From Streptomyces sp. MBT65 (GTDB lineage: Bacteria > Actinomycetota > Actinomycetes > Streptomycetales > Streptomycetaceae), in NCBI RefSeq assembly GCF_016612545.1, contig NZ_JAENRY010000081.1, forward strand, positions 1 through 38,065: DNA of 38,065 nt, read 5' to 3'. Numbering within the stretch: position 1 is the first letter of the stretch; each line of letters begins with the position of its first letter. Below the pieces are notes generated by a model. It worked only from the letters and a program-made list of their open reading frames with translations, was not told where the DNA came from and made no database searches. Of the stretch, positions 17,419-26,379 are shown piece by piece. A program made the position numbers and the translations under genes.

Positions 17419-18693
17419 CTACTTGCTGAAGTCCGGGACCAGCTTGGCGATCGCCAGCTCGGCGTTGCTCAGGCCCTTGTCGAGGGACTCCTTGCCACCG
17501 GCGACCTTGGGCAGCTCGGTGTCCAGCGGACCCCACAGCGAGCTGTACTCGGCGAGCGCCGGGCGCGGCTGGGCGGCGCCGAGGACGCTCTGGTAGCCGG
17601 CGATGCCCGGGTCGGCCTTGACGGCCGCGGTGTAGGCGTCGTCGCGGGTCGGCAGCGTCGAGTTCTTCAGCGCGATCGTCGACTGGGAGGCCGCGGAGGT
17701 CATGAAGTTGACGAACTTCAGGGCCGCCTTCTGGTGCGCGGCGTCCGAGCCGGCGTAGACCGAGAGGTTGTGACCGCCGGTCGGGGCACCGGACTTGCCG
17801 GTGGAGCCGGCCGGGATCTGCGCGATGCCGAGGTTGGACTTGTCCGTGAAGGCCGAGCCCTTGTAGAAGTTCGTGATCTCCCACGGGCCCTGGATGATCG
17901 CGGCGACCTTGCCGGTGACGAACGCGTCCTGGATGTGGGCGTAGGCGTCGGCGGTGGTGTCGGCCTTGTGCAGGCCGGTGCCGGAGAAGAGGCTCAGCCA
18001 GGTGCCGTAGGCCTTCTTCGCGGCGGCGGAGTCCACGGTGATCTTCTTCGCGGAGGCGTCGACGGTGTCGGTGCCCTCGCCGTAGAGGAAGGTCTGCGCG
18101 TAGTAGGCCTGGGTGGAGCCCCAGTAGCCGTCGACCTTGGCCTTCGCCTTGATCTTCGCCGCGTCGGTCTTCAACTCGTCCCAGGTGGTGGGCGCCTGGG
18201 TGATCCCGGCCTTCGCGAAGAGTGCCTTGTTGTAGACGAGGGCGAGGGTGTCGGTGACCAGCGGCACGCCGTACGTCTTGCCGTCGTACTGGGCCTGTGT
18301 GATCAGGTTCGACTTGAACTTGGCCTGGTCCGCGAGGGCTTCGGTGCCGTCGAGCGGCAGGAAGTAGCCCTTCTTCGCGAAGGCGGGGGTCCAGCCGACC
18401 TCCGAACGCAGCACGTCCGGGGCGCCCTTGGAGCCGGCGGCGGTGTCGAACTTGTTCTGCGCCTGGTCGAAGGGCACGTTGACGTACTTGACCTTGACGT
18501 TCTTGTTGGCCGCCTCGAACTTGGCGACCAGGGCCTTGTACGTGGGTGCCTCATTGGTGGCGTTGGAGGTGTCCCACCAGGTGATGGTGACCGGCCCGTC
18601 CGACTTGCCGCTGTCACTGTCACTGCCGCCGCAGGCCGTCGCCGCGAGGGCGAGGGACGCCACCAGCGCGGTGGCCGCTATGCCACGCCGCAT
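17419..18693 (-). CDS. malE: Maltodextrin-binding lipoprotein MalE
   Basis: The 424-residue extracellular solute-binding protein of family 1 captures maltose/maltodextrin and delivers it to MalFG. The N-terminus MRRGIAATALVASLALAATA is a lipoprotein signal peptide; the following Cys21 (ACGGSDSD) would be lipid-modified, anchoring the protein to the membrane. The mature chain begins with the typical VTITWWDTSN strand and contains GPWEITNFYKG late in the protein. AAGGAG is 5 nt before the ATG. It is the first gene of malEFG(-aglA) and is divergent from malR. A candidate MalR operator lies about 140 bp upstream at 18830. Confidence 0.94.
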   Translation of the reverse strand: MRRGIAATALVASLALAATACGGSDSDSGKSDGPVTITWWDTSNATNEAPTYKALVAKFEAANKNVKVKYVNVPFDQAQNKFDTAAGSKGAPDVLRSEVGWTPAFAKKGYFLPLDGTEALADQAKFKSNLITQAQYDGKTYGVPLVTDTLALVYNKALFAKAGITQAPTTWDELKTDAAKIKAKAKVDGYWGSTQAYYAQTFLYGEGTDTVDASAKKITVDSAAAKKAYGTWLSLFSGTGLHKADTTADAYAHIQDAFVTGKVAAIIQGPWEITNFYKGSAFTDKSNLGIAQIPAGSTGKSGAPTGGHNLSVYAGSDAAHQKAALKFVNFMTSAASQSTIALKNSTLPTRDDAYTAAVKADPGIAGYQSVLGAAQPRPALAEYSSLWGPLDTELPKVAGGKESLDKGLSNAELAIAKLVPDFSK

Positions 18694-19007
18694 GAGTTCT
18701 CCTTGAGGGTGAAAGCCCGTGAGGTGCAGGGCAGCGGTCCCGTCCGCCGCCCTGTCGACTTGCCGACTGCGCCGTTGCGTCCGCCGGGCGTCGCCGAACG
18801 TAACAGCGATGTAAGCGTTGCGAAAGTCCTTGCTGCAAAAAACTGCAAGACGGACCGAGAGTTACCCGCCCGTGACCTCTCCTCGACCCCCGCGAAACCC
18901 ATGCCTGGCGCGGCTGAGCGGGCCAGGGGACACTTGTGCAAGACTCTGCAAGCTCTTGCCGCACGCCGTACGCCGACCTGAAGCCGGCCAGACCACAAGG
19001 GATCGCG
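18694..19007. promoter_or_regulatory. malE-malR divergent control region
   Basis: This 314-bp gap holds at least two candidate MalR sites. TTGCTGCAA at 18830-18838 is an exact match to the TTGCWGCAA palindrome and is followed after six bases by another GCAAG. TTGCCGCA at 18956-18963 is a near match and follows a CTTGTGCAAG palindrome (18933-18942) and a GCAAG at 18948-18952. GCAAG half-sites recur at about 10-bp spacing, so repressor dimers could sit on one face of the DNA. This arrangement would serve both malE repression and malR autoregulation. Promoter hexamers were not assigned. Confidence 0.55.
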
Positions 19008-20090
19008 ATGACGCAGCAACCCGCAGCGCGCCGACGGCCGGTACAGTCCACTCCCGTGACCACACGGCTTGCCGACATCGCCGCCCAGGCGGGGGTGAGC
19101 GAAGCGACCGTCAGCCGCGTCCTCAACGGCAAGCCGGGCGTCGCCGCCACCACCCGTCAGTCCGTCCTCGCCGCGCTCGACGTGCTCGGCTACGAACGTC
19201 CGGTACGGCTGCGGCAGCGCAGCGAGGGCCTGGTGGGCCTGATAACACCGGAGTTGGAGAACCCGATATTCCCCGCCCTGGCACAGGTCATCGGCCAGGC
19301 GCTGACCCGGCAGGGCTACACCCCGGTGCTCGCCACCCAGACCCCGGGCGGGTCCACGGAGGACGAGCTGACCGAGATGCTGGTCGACCGCGGGGTCGCC
19401 GGCATCATCTTCGTCTCCGGACTGCACGCGGACACCTCCGCCGACATGCAGCGCTACGAGCAACTCCGGGCGCAGGGCGTGCCGTTCGTGCTCGTGGACG
19501 GCTTCTCGCCCAAGGTGCAGGCGCCGTTCATCTCCCCCGACGACCGTGCGGCGATGACCCTCGCGGTCACCCACCTCGTCTCGCTCGGTCACACCCGCAT
19601 CGGTCTGGCGCTGGGGCCGAAGCGCTTCGTCCCCGTACAGCGCAAGATCGAGGGCTTCGTCCGCGCGATGCAGGACCAACTGGCCCTGACCGCCGCCGAT
19701 GTGGAGACCCGGCTCGTCCAGCACTCGCTGTACACGCTGGAGGGCGGGCAGGCCGCGGCCGCCGCGCTGATCGACCGCGACTGCACGGCGGTGGTGTGCG
19801 CGAGCGACATGATGGCGCTCGGCGCGATACGGGCGGCCCGGCAGCGGGGTCTTCAGGTGCCCACGGACGTCTCGGTGGTCGGCTTCGACGACTCCCCCCT
19901 GATCGCCTTCACCGACCCACCGCTGACCACGATCCGCAAGCCGGTGCCGGCGATGGGACAGGCCGCGGTGCGGACCTTGCTGGAGGAGATCGGCGGGACG
20001 CCCGCGCCGCACAGCGAGTTCGTGTTCATGCCGGAGCTGGTGGTGCGCGGTTCGACGGCTTCGGCACCCGGGGACCGCAAGCGCCCCTGA
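19008..20090 (+). CDS. malR: LacI-family maltose regulon repressor MalR
   Basis: A transcriptional repressor of about 360 residues. The LacI helix-turn-helix is TRLADIAAQAGVSEATVSRV followed by LNGKPGV near the N-terminus. A periplasmic-binding-protein-like sensor domain follows (GLITPELENPIFPALAQ, then CASDMMALGAIRAAR and DVSVVGFDDSPL). ATG 19008 has AAGGG 7 nt upstream; a GTG at about 19056 just before the HTH (VTTRLADIA) could be the true start and would give a 344-residue protein. It is divergent from malE and by family and position should repress the pullulanase, amylase and malEFG genes in the absence of maltodextrin. The TTGCWGCAA palindrome is its likely operator. Experiments in Streptomyces coelicolor support this role for MalR. 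Confidence 0.92.
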   Translation: MTQQPAARRRPVQSTPVTTRLADIAAQAGVSEATVSRVLNGKPGVAATTRQSVLAALDVLGYERPVRLRQRSEGLVGLITPELENPIFPALAQVIGQALTRQGYTPVLATQTPGGSTEDELTEMLVDRGVAGIIFVSGLHADTSADMQRYEQLRAQGVPFVLVDGFSPKVQAPFISPDDRAAMTLAVTHLVSLGHTRIGLALGPKRFVPVQRKIEGFVRAMQDQLALTAADVETRLVQHSLYTLEGGQAAAAALIDRDCTAVVCASDMMALGAIRAARQRGLQVPTDVSVVGFDDSPLIAFTDPPLTTIRKPVPAMGQAAVRTLLEEIGGTPAPHSEFVFMPELVVRGSTASAPGDRKRP

Positions 20091-20241
20091 TTCGCCCCTA
20101 TCGTCCTCAAGGGGGAGGAAACGCGGCCCCGTCCCGTGCGCTGGTAGTAGTTCGGGGACTCTTCTCGTCGTAGAACATGCGAGCCGGACCCGACCAAGGG
20201 ATGATCGGTCGCGGAAGCCTTTTCTGGCAGACTTTGTGTCT

Positions 20242-21102
20242 ATGGGTGAGACCACCGTGACGACATTGGAAGGCCGTGAAGAAGCCGTTCCGAGCCCCGT
20301 CGCGGACGCCGCGGGGCAGCGTTTTCTGCGCCGGTTGCGGACGCCGCGCCGGCCTCGGCTGTGGTTCGAGATCCTGCTGATCGCGGTGAGTTACTGGACG
20401 TACTCACAGATCCGCAACGCGGTGCCGGAACAGAAGAGCGCGGCGCTGCGGAACGCCGACTGGATCTGGCGCGTCGAGGGGCATCTCGGCATCGCCGTCG
20501 AGCAGTCGGTCAACCACGCCGTGAACTCGGTGACTTGGCTGATCGTCGGCATGAACTACTACTACGCGACACTGCACTTCGTGGTGACGCTGGGTGTCCT
20601 GGTGTGGCTGTTCCGCAGTCATCCGGGCAGATACGCGGCGGCGCGCACGGTGCTCTTCGCGACGACGGCCGTGGCCCTGGTCGGCTACTACTTCTTCCCG
20701 CTGGCCCCGCCCCGGCTGATGACCGGCGGCCACTTCGTCGACACGGTCATGGTCCACCAGACCTGGGGTTCGATGGCGTCGGGCGACCTGAAGCACGTGT
20801 CGAACCAGTACGCCGCGATGCCGTCCATGCACATCGGCTGGTCCCTGTGGTGCGGCCTGACGATCTTCGCCCTGGCGAAACTCCCCTGGGTCCGCATCCT
20901 GGGCCTCCTCTATCCGGCGGCGACCCTGATGGTCATCGTCTCCACGGCCAACCACTTCTGGCTCGACGCGGTCGGCGGCATGCTCTGCCTGGCCTTCGGC
21001 TTCGCGGTCTCCCGCCTCTGGTACGGCGCCTTCCCGTACGCCCTGCCGCGCACGGTGGCGGTACGGCAGGCGGACGGCCTCTGGCTGCCGACCAAGGCCT
21101 GA
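20242..21102 (+). CDS. PAP2-superfamily integral membrane phosphatase/transferase
   Basis: The roughly 287-residue protein has about six membrane segments. It carries PAP2 signature parts AMPSMHIGWS and a later TANHFWLDAVGG, whose two histidines form the phosphatase active site. The arrangement resembles the PAP2_3/inositol phosphorylceramide synthase-like branch, so it may dephosphorylate or transfer a lipid phosphate group at the membrane. Substrate unknown. ATG 20242 is used; a GTG at 20236 two codons earlier has slightly better spacing from GGCAG, so the start is uncertain. It follows malR on the same strand after 151 nt with no obvious link to maltose use. Confidence 0.82.
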   Translation: MGETTVTTLEGREEAVPSPVADAAGQRFLRRLRTPRRPRLWFEILLIAVSYWTYSQIRNAVPEQKSAALRNADWIWRVEGHLGIAVEQSVNHAVNSVTWLIVGMNYYYATLHFVVTLGVLVWLFRSHPGRYAAARTVLFATTAVALVGYYFFPLAPPRLMTGGHFVDTVMVHQTWGSMASGDLKHVSNQYAAMPSMHIGWSLWCGLTIFALAKLPWVRILGLLYPAATLMVIVSTANHFWLDAVGGMLCLAFGFAVSRLWYGAFPYALPRTVAVRQADGLWLPTKA

Positions 21103-21220
21103 ACGCTCCGCCGGCGGTGTCGACATGCGATGCCGCCGCGGAGCCATGGGCCGCGAACCACGATGCGCCGCGGGGCCGCGACGTGCCGTCGTTCCGCTGC
21201 CGCGCCGTCGTGGCCGGTCG

Positions 21221-21272
21221 CGCCCACGCGGCGGAGCCGTACACCGACACAGCCCCGCGCCCCTCAGGGCGC
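21221..21272. repeat. Dispersed intergenic repeat with terminal hairpin, copy B
   Basis: Second copy of the element at 15351, 39 of 42 bases identical, with the hairpin GCGCCC-CTCA-GGGCGC at 21257-21272. It lies between the convergent PAP2 and LysR genes, 20 nt from the LysR stop, where a bidirectional terminator would be expected. Confidence 0.7.
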
Positions 21273-21291
21273 CGCCGAACCGCAGGCGACT

Positions 21292-22194
21292 TCACCCGCC
21301 CCCGCTCGGCTCCGTCGCCGCGTCCCGCAGCGCCCGCAGAAACGCCCGCAGGGCCGGCTGTGGCGGTGCCGTCTCGCGCACGGCCGCGTGGATGGTCCGT
21401 AGCGGCTCCGGATCCCGTACGACCCGTACGGCCACGTCCGGATGGCGGGTGCCCAACCCCAGCCGGGGGATCAGGGTCACCCCCAGTCCCGCCGCGACGA
21501 AGCCCTGGGCGGTCACGTAGTCCTCGCTCCTGACCGCGAACTCCGGTCGGAACCCCGCCGCCGCGCACGCGCCGAGCTGGGCGTCGAGGCACGGCCCCGG
21601 CCACTCGCTCCCGACCCACGCCTCCTCGGCCAGCTCCCGCAGCTCCACGCTCCGCCGCGCGGCCAGCCGGTGCCCCTTGGGCAGCACGGCGAGATACGGA
21701 TCGTCGAGCAGCTTCACCAGCCGTACGCCGTCGGGAGCGCGGGACTCCCCCACGACCAGCGCGACATCCGCCCGCCCCTCCTTCACCTCCGTCAGCGGGT
21801 CCTCGGGGTCGGTCAGCTTCAAGTCGAGCTGGACTCCGGGGTGTTCGGCGCGGAGCCGGGCCACGGCCGGAGCGACCAGGGCAGCCCCGGCCGTGGCGAA
21901 GTAGCGGACCGCGAGCCGTCCCGTACGCCCGGCCACCAGGTCCGCCAACGCCGTCTCCGCCTCGGCGACCTGCCGGCCGATCGCGTCCGCGTATCCGGTG
22001 AGCAGCAGCCCGGCCGCCGTGGGCCGCACCCCGCGCCCCACCCGCTCGAGCAGCGCGGTCCCGGCCTCCTTCTCCAGCGCCCCGACCTGCTGGCTGACGG
22101 CGGACGGCGTGTAGCCGAGCCGGGCCGCCGCCGCGGTCACCGAACCGCTGTCCACCACGGCCCGCAGCACCTGCATGCGTCGCACATCAAGCAT
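21292..22194 (-). CDS. LysR-family transcriptional regulator
   Basis: This 300-residue regulator begins MLDVRRMQVLRAVVDSGSVT, the usual start of actinobacterial LysR proteins. Its helix-turn-helix is AAAARLGYTPSAVSQQVGAL. A two-lobed ligand-binding domain follows, with VRYFATAGAALVAPAVARL and TEVKEGRADVALV. The frame remains open far upstream, but the ATG at 22194 fits the family length and leaves a 72-bp divergent gap to the EamA gene. No ribosome-binding site precedes it, so a leaderless mRNA is possible. LysR proteins often activate the divergent neighbour, here an EamA transporter. Confidence 0.9.
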   Translation of the reverse strand: MLDVRRMQVLRAVVDSGSVTAAAARLGYTPSAVSQQVGALEKEAGTALLERVGRGVRPTAAGLLLTGYADAIGRQVAEAETALADLVAGRTGRLAVRYFATAGAALVAPAVARLRAEHPGVQLDLKLTDPEDPLTEVKEGRADVALVVGESRAPDGVRLVKLLDDPYLAVLPKGHRLAARRSVELRELAEEAWVGSEWPGPCLDAQLGACAAAGFRPEFAVRSEDYVTAQGFVAAGLGVTLIPRLGLGTRHPDVAVRVVRDPEPLRTIHAAVRETAPPQPALRAFLRALRDAATEPSGGG

Positions 22195-22266
22195 GTAGGA
22201 GAGGTTAACAGTGGCTGTAGAATCTTTCGCTTGTGCTGAAATGTCAGTCTGTCCCACCGTGGACGC
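22195..22266. promoter_or_regulatory. LysR/EamA divergent promoter region
   Basis: The 72-bp gap is AT-rich for this genome. TAGAAT at 22218-22223 is a good match to a Streptomyces -10 box reading toward the EamA gene, but no clear -35 precedes it. A LysR-type T-N11-A site is likely here; several positions fit and I cannot choose one. Confidence 0.4.
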
Positions 22267-23235
22267 ATGCAGCCCGCCTCCACACTCCGCATGGCCGTGC
22301 TCGCCCTTCTGTGGGGTTCGGGCTTCCTGTGGATCAAACTCGCCCTGGACCACGGCCTCTCCCCCGCCCAGATCACGATCGCCCGCTGTGCGCTGGGCAC
22401 GCTGGTCCTGCTGGCGCTGGCCCGTTCCCAAGGTCAGCGCCTCCCTCGTGACCGCACGACGTGGGGCCGGCTCGCGGTGGCCGCCCTCTTCTGCAACGCC
22501 GTCCCGTTCGCCCTGTTCAGCGTGGGCGAGCAGACCGTCGACTCCGGGATCGCGGGCGTCCTGAACGCCACGACTCCCTTGTGGTCCCTGCTGATCGGGA
22601 TCGTCCTCGGCACCGACCGCGGTCTCGGCCGCACCCGCCTCACCGGCCTGCTCCTCGGCTTCGCGGGTACGGTCCTGATCTTCGCCCCGTGGCACCGTTC
22701 GGGCCTGTTCGGCTGGGGCGCGCTCGCCCTCCTGGCCGCCGCCGCGAGCTACGCCGTGGCCTTCGCGTACATGGCCCGCAAGCTCACCGCGGGCCAGGCC
22801 CCGTTGGCGATGTCGGCGGCCCAGCTGATGGCGGCAACGGCCTGGACGACCCTGGCCCTCCCCGCCGCCGGCCCCGTGCACACCGATCTCACGGCCCTGC
22901 TCGCGGTGACCGCCCTGGGCGTCCTCGGCACCGGCGTCACGTTCTACCTGAACTACCGCCTGATCGCGGACGAGGGCGCGACGAGCGCGGCAACGGTCGG
23001 ATACCTGCTGCCCGTTGTGTCGGTGACGCTGGGTGCGGTGCTGCTCGACGAGAAGGTGGGGCCGCGGGTGGTGGCGGGCATGGCGGTGGTCCTGGTGGGC
23101 GTGGCCCTTTCGAAGCGCCGTTCCGTGGACCTGCCGTTCAGGAGCGCGGGGCTGCTACATGGGCGACTCCGCCGCCCGGGCGCGACCGGCCCCCACCGGC
23201 CGTCGGCCGAGAAGCACCCCTCTCAGGCCCCGTAG
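22267..23235 (+). CDS. EamA/DMT-family transporter
   Basis: A 322-residue membrane protein with ten predicted transmembrane helices in two repeated EamA halves (AVLALLWGSGFLWIKLAL at the start of the first; a LLPVVSVTLGAVLLDEKV segment near the end of the second). Drug/metabolite transporters export amino acids, nucleosides or other metabolites; the substrate here is unknown. It is divergent from the LysR gene, which probably regulates it. The last 13 nt overlap the 3' end of glnE on the opposite strand, and the C-terminal tail after the last helix is short and arginine-rich. Confidence 0.88.
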   Translation: MQPASTLRMAVLALLWGSGFLWIKLALDHGLSPAQITIARCALGTLVLLALARSQGQRLPRDRTTWGRLAVAALFCNAVPFALFSVGEQTVDSGIAGVLNATTPLWSLLIGIVLGTDRGLGRTRLTGLLLGFAGTVLIFAPWHRSGLFGWGALALLAAAASYAVAFAYMARKLTAGQAPLAMSAAQLMAATAWTTLALPAAGPVHTDLTALLAVTALGVLGTGVTFYLNYRLIADEGATSAATVGYLLPVVSVTLGAVLLDEKVGPRVVAGMAVVLVGVALSKRRSVDLPFRSAGLLHGRLRRPGATGPHRPSAEKHPSQAP

Positions 23236-26222
23236 AACAACACGTCCACCACACCCCGAGCCCGCCGCGTGGTCCGCCGGTAGTCGTCGAGCATGTCCCC
23301 CACATGCCCCGGCCCGTACCCCAAGTACCGCCCCACGGCGGCCAGTTCGCGCGGCTCGGAGGGAAACGTGTCGCCCGCCCGCCCCCGCACCAGCATCACC
23401 GCGTTACGGACCCGGGTCGCCAGCACCCACGCCTCGTCCAGCGTCGCCGCGTCCTCGGCGGAGATCAGCTCGGCGGCGCAGGCCGCGGCGAGACCCTCCC
23501 GCGTCCGGGTGGTCCGCAACCCCGGCTCGGCCCAGCCGTGCATCAACTGCATCAACTGCACGGTCCATTCGACGTCGGAGAGCCCCCCACGCCCCAACTT
23601 GGTGTGCAGCGTCGAGTCCGCCCCACGGGGCAGGCGCTCGGACTCCATCCGGGCCTTGAGCCGCCGGATCTCCCGTACGGCATCGTCCCCGAGCCCCTCG
23701 GCCGGATACCGCAGCGGATCGATCAGCTCGATGAACCGGCGGCCCAACTCCTCGTCCCCGGCGACGGGTTCGGCCCGCAACAACGCCTGCGACTCCCATA
23801 CCAGGGACCACCGGCGGTAGTACGCCTCGTAGGAGTTCAACGTCCGTACGAGCGGGCCGGACTTGCCCTCGGGACGCAGGTCCGCGTCGATCAGCAGGGG
23901 CGGGTCCGAGCTGGCGACCTGGAGCAGCCGGCGCATCTCGGAGACGACCTTGTTGGCCGCCTCGGAGGCCTCGCGCTCGGGCACGCCCTCGCGGGGTTCG
24001 TGCACGAACAGGACGTCCGCGTCGGAGCCGTAGCCCAGTTCGTGGCCGCCGAAGCGGCCCATGCCGATGACGGCGAAGCGGGTGGGGAGGGTGTCGCCCC
24101 AGCTCTCGCGGACCACGGCGCGCAGGGTGCCGGCGAGGGTCGCCGCGGTGAGGTCGGAGACGGCGCCGCCGACCCGGTCGACGAGGGCGCCCTGGTCGGC
24201 CTCGGCGGGCTGGGTCTCGGTGCCGTAGGAGCCGACGATGTCGAAGGCGGCCGTACGGAAGAGTTCGCGGCGGCGGACTCCGCGGGCGAAGGTGACGGCC
24301 TGGACGGCGTCGTCGGCGCGGCCGACCGCGGCCAGTATCTCCTGGTCGAGGTGGGCGCGTTCGCGGGGTTCGAGACCGCTGCCGCCGTCGCCGTCGCCGA
24401 GGAGGGCGACCGCTTCGGGGGCGCGCATGAGGAGGTCGGGGGCGAGCCGGCCGGCGGACAGGACGCGGGCGAGGTTCTCGGCGGCGGCGCCCTCGTCCCT
24501 CAACAGCCGTAGGTACCAAGGGGTCTTGCCGAGCGCGTCGGACACCTTGCGGAAGTTGAGGAGGCCGGCGTCCGGGTCGGCGGAGTCCGCGAACCAGCCC
24601 AACAGGACGGGCAGCAGGGTGCGTTGGATGGCGGCCTTGCGGCTGACGCCGGAGGCGAGGGCCTCGATGTGACGCAGGGCCGCCGCCGGGTCGACATAGC
24701 CGAGGGCGACCAGCCGGACGCGGGCCGCGTCGGCGCTCAACCTCGCCTCGCCGGGGGCGAGTTGGGCGACCGCGTCGAGCAGCGGACGGTAGAAGAGCTT
24801 CTCGTGCAGGCGGCGTACGACGGTCGCGTGCCGCTTCCACTCGCGGTTCAACTCGGCCACGGGGTCGGTGCGCAGGCCCATCGAGCGGCCGAGGCGGCGC
24901 TGGTCGGCCTCCTCGACGGGGACCAGGTGGGTGCGACGCAGGCGGTAGAGCTGGATGCGGTGTTCCATCGTGCGCAGGAAGCGGTAGGCGTCGTCGAGGC
25001 GGGCGGCGTCCTCGCGGCCGACGTAGCCACCGGCGGCGAGGGCCTCCAGCGCGACGAGCGTGGTGCCGCTGCGCAGCGAGGTGTCGGCGCGGCCGTGCAC
25101 CAACTGGAGCAGCTGGACAGCGAATTCGACATCGCGCAGGCCGCCGGGGGCGAGTTTCAGTTCGCGGTCGATCTCGGCGGCGGGGATGTTCTCGACGACC
25201 CGGCGGCGCATCTTCTGCACGTCGGTGACGAAGTTCTCGCGCTCGGCCACCTTCCACACGAGGGGTTCGAGGGCGGTGACGTACTCCTGGCCGAGCGCGA
25301 GGTCGCCGGCCACCGGGCGGGCCTTGAGCAGCGCCTGGAACTCCCAGGTCTTCGCCCACCGTTGGTAGTAGGCGAGGTGGCTGGCGAGGGTGCGGACCAG
25401 GGGGCCGTTGCGGCCCTCGGGGCGGAGGTTGGCGTCGACGGGCCAGATGGAGCCCTCGACGGTGGTCTCCGAGCAGATCCGCATCATGTGCGCGGCGAGC
25501 TTGGTGGCGGCGCGCAGCGCCTTGCCCTCGTCCGCGCCGTCGACGGCCTCGCCGACGAAGATGACGTCGACGTCGGAGACGTAGTTCAGCTCGTGGCCGC
25601 CGCACTTGCCCATCGCGATCACCGCGAGCCGGCACAGCGCGGCGTCGTCGGGCGCGGCGGCGCTCGCGATGGCGAGGGCGGCGCGCAGGGTGGCGGTGGC
25701 GAGGTCGGCGAGTTCGGCGGCGGTCTGGACGAGGTCGGTGGTGCCGCACACGTCACGGGCGGCGATGGACAGCAGGCAGCGGCGGTAGGCGACGCGGAGG
25801 GCGACGGGGTCGGTGGCCTCCGCCAGCCCGCGCTCGAACTCCTCCACCCCGGGGTGGAGGTCGCGCGGCTCGTACATGACGAGGGCGTGCCAGTCGCGCG
25901 GGTGCCGGGCGAGGTGGTCCCCCAGCGCGGCGGAGGCGCCGAGCACGCCGAGCAGCCGGTCCCGCAGGGGTTTCGCCGCGATCAGCGTGTCCGTCAACTC
26001 GCGCCGGGCGGTGGGCTCGGGCTGCGCCTCCAGGAGTCGTACGAGACCCTGGAGAGCGAGGTCGGGATCGGCGGTGGCGCCGAGGGCCTCCAGCAGGACC
26101 GGGTCGTTCCTTATCGGCGCCAGCTCCGCGCTCTCCAGGAGCCGCTCGGCGGCCGAGGGATCGGTGAAGCCGTGCCGCAGCAGTCGCGTGAAGGTGCTGC
26201 TTCTGCGCCCCGGCGCCGTCAT
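23223..26222 (-). CDS. glnE: Bifunctional glutamine synthetase adenylyltransferase/deadenylase
   Basis: The 999-residue enzyme attaches and removes AMP on glutamine synthetase I, tuning ammonium assimilation. It has the two nucleotidyltransferase domains of GlnE: an N-terminal one near residues 205-225 (GKCGGHELNYVSDVDVIFVG) and a C-terminal one near 720-735 (GRFGGHELGYGSDADVLFVH). Each has a helical partner domain (LRPEGRNGPLVRT and LRPEGKSGPLVRT). Length is normal. ATG 26222 (MTAPGRRSS) has GGGAGG 6 nt upstream; a TTG seven codons earlier is less likely. It converges on the EamA gene. In Streptomyces glnE lies near glutamine synthetase genes, consistent with the glutamine synthetase-like fragment at 31503. 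Confidence 0.96.
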   Translation of the reverse strand: MTAPGRRSSTFTRLLRHGFTDPSAAERLLESAELAPIRNDPVLLEALGATADPDLALQGLVRLLEAQPEPTARRELTDTLIAAKPLRDRLLGVLGASAALGDHLARHPRDWHALVMYEPRDLHPGVEEFERGLAEATDPVALRVAYRRCLLSIAARDVCGTTDLVQTAAELADLATATLRAALAIASAAAPDDAALCRLAVIAMGKCGGHELNYVSDVDVIFVGEAVDGADEGKALRAATKLAAHMMRICSETTVEGSIWPVDANLRPEGRNGPLVRTLASHLAYYQRWAKTWEFQALLKARPVAGDLALGQEYVTALEPLVWKVAERENFVTDVQKMRRRVVENIPAAEIDRELKLAPGGLRDVEFAVQLLQLVHGRADTSLRSGTTLVALEALAAGGYVGREDAARLDDAYRFLRTMEHRIQLYRLRRTHLVPVEEADQRRLGRSMGLRTDPVAELNREWKRHATVVRRLHEKLFYRPLLDAVAQLAPGEARLSADAARVRLVALGYVDPAAALRHIEALASGVSRKAAIQRTLLPVLLGWFADSADPDAGLLNFRKVSDALGKTPWYLRLLRDEGAAAENLARVLSAGRLAPDLLMRAPEAVALLGDGDGGSGLEPRERAHLDQEILAAVGRADDAVQAVTFARGVRRRELFRTAAFDIVGSYGTETQPAEADQGALVDRVGGAVSDLTAATLAGTLRAVVRESWGDTLPTRFAVIGMGRFGGHELGYGSDADVLFVHEPREGVPEREASEAANKVVSEMRRLLQVASSDPPLLIDADLRPEGKSGPLVRTLNSYEAYYRRWSLVWESQALLRAEPVAGDEELGRRFIELIDPLRYPAEGLGDDAVREIRRLKARMESERLPRGADSTLHTKLGRGGLSDVEWTVQLMQLMHGWAEPGLRTTRTREGLAAACAAELISAEDAATLDEAWVLATRVRNAVMLVRGRAGDTFPSEPRELAAVGRYLGYGPGHVGDMLDDYRRTTRRARGVVDVLFYGA

Positions 26223-26379
26223 CCTCGGCCTCCCTCGGATCAAGGTCGTTCGGATCTAGGTCGTAACATCCCGAGCCTAACCGCAGGTGCAGGCGGGGGC
26301 GCCGGGGCGTACGGCGATGAGTTCGAGCGGGGTACGGGGTCTCCAGTAGGGGGACGACCGACGACTCAGGGAGAAGCCG

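Noticed and set aside
15419..20090. Missing malK as evidence of a broken transporter
   Set aside because: Streptomyces maltodextrin importers usually share the MsiK ATPase encoded elsewhere, so absence here is expected.
22195..22881. Long in-frame extension upstream of the LysR start
   Set aside because: It overlaps the divergent EamA gene and lacks LysR-like sequence; normal LysR length begins at 22194.
23404..25749. A 781-codon frame inside the glnE region
   Set aside because: It is a different frame of glnE on the same strand, with Arg/Pro/Gly-rich content and no family motif.
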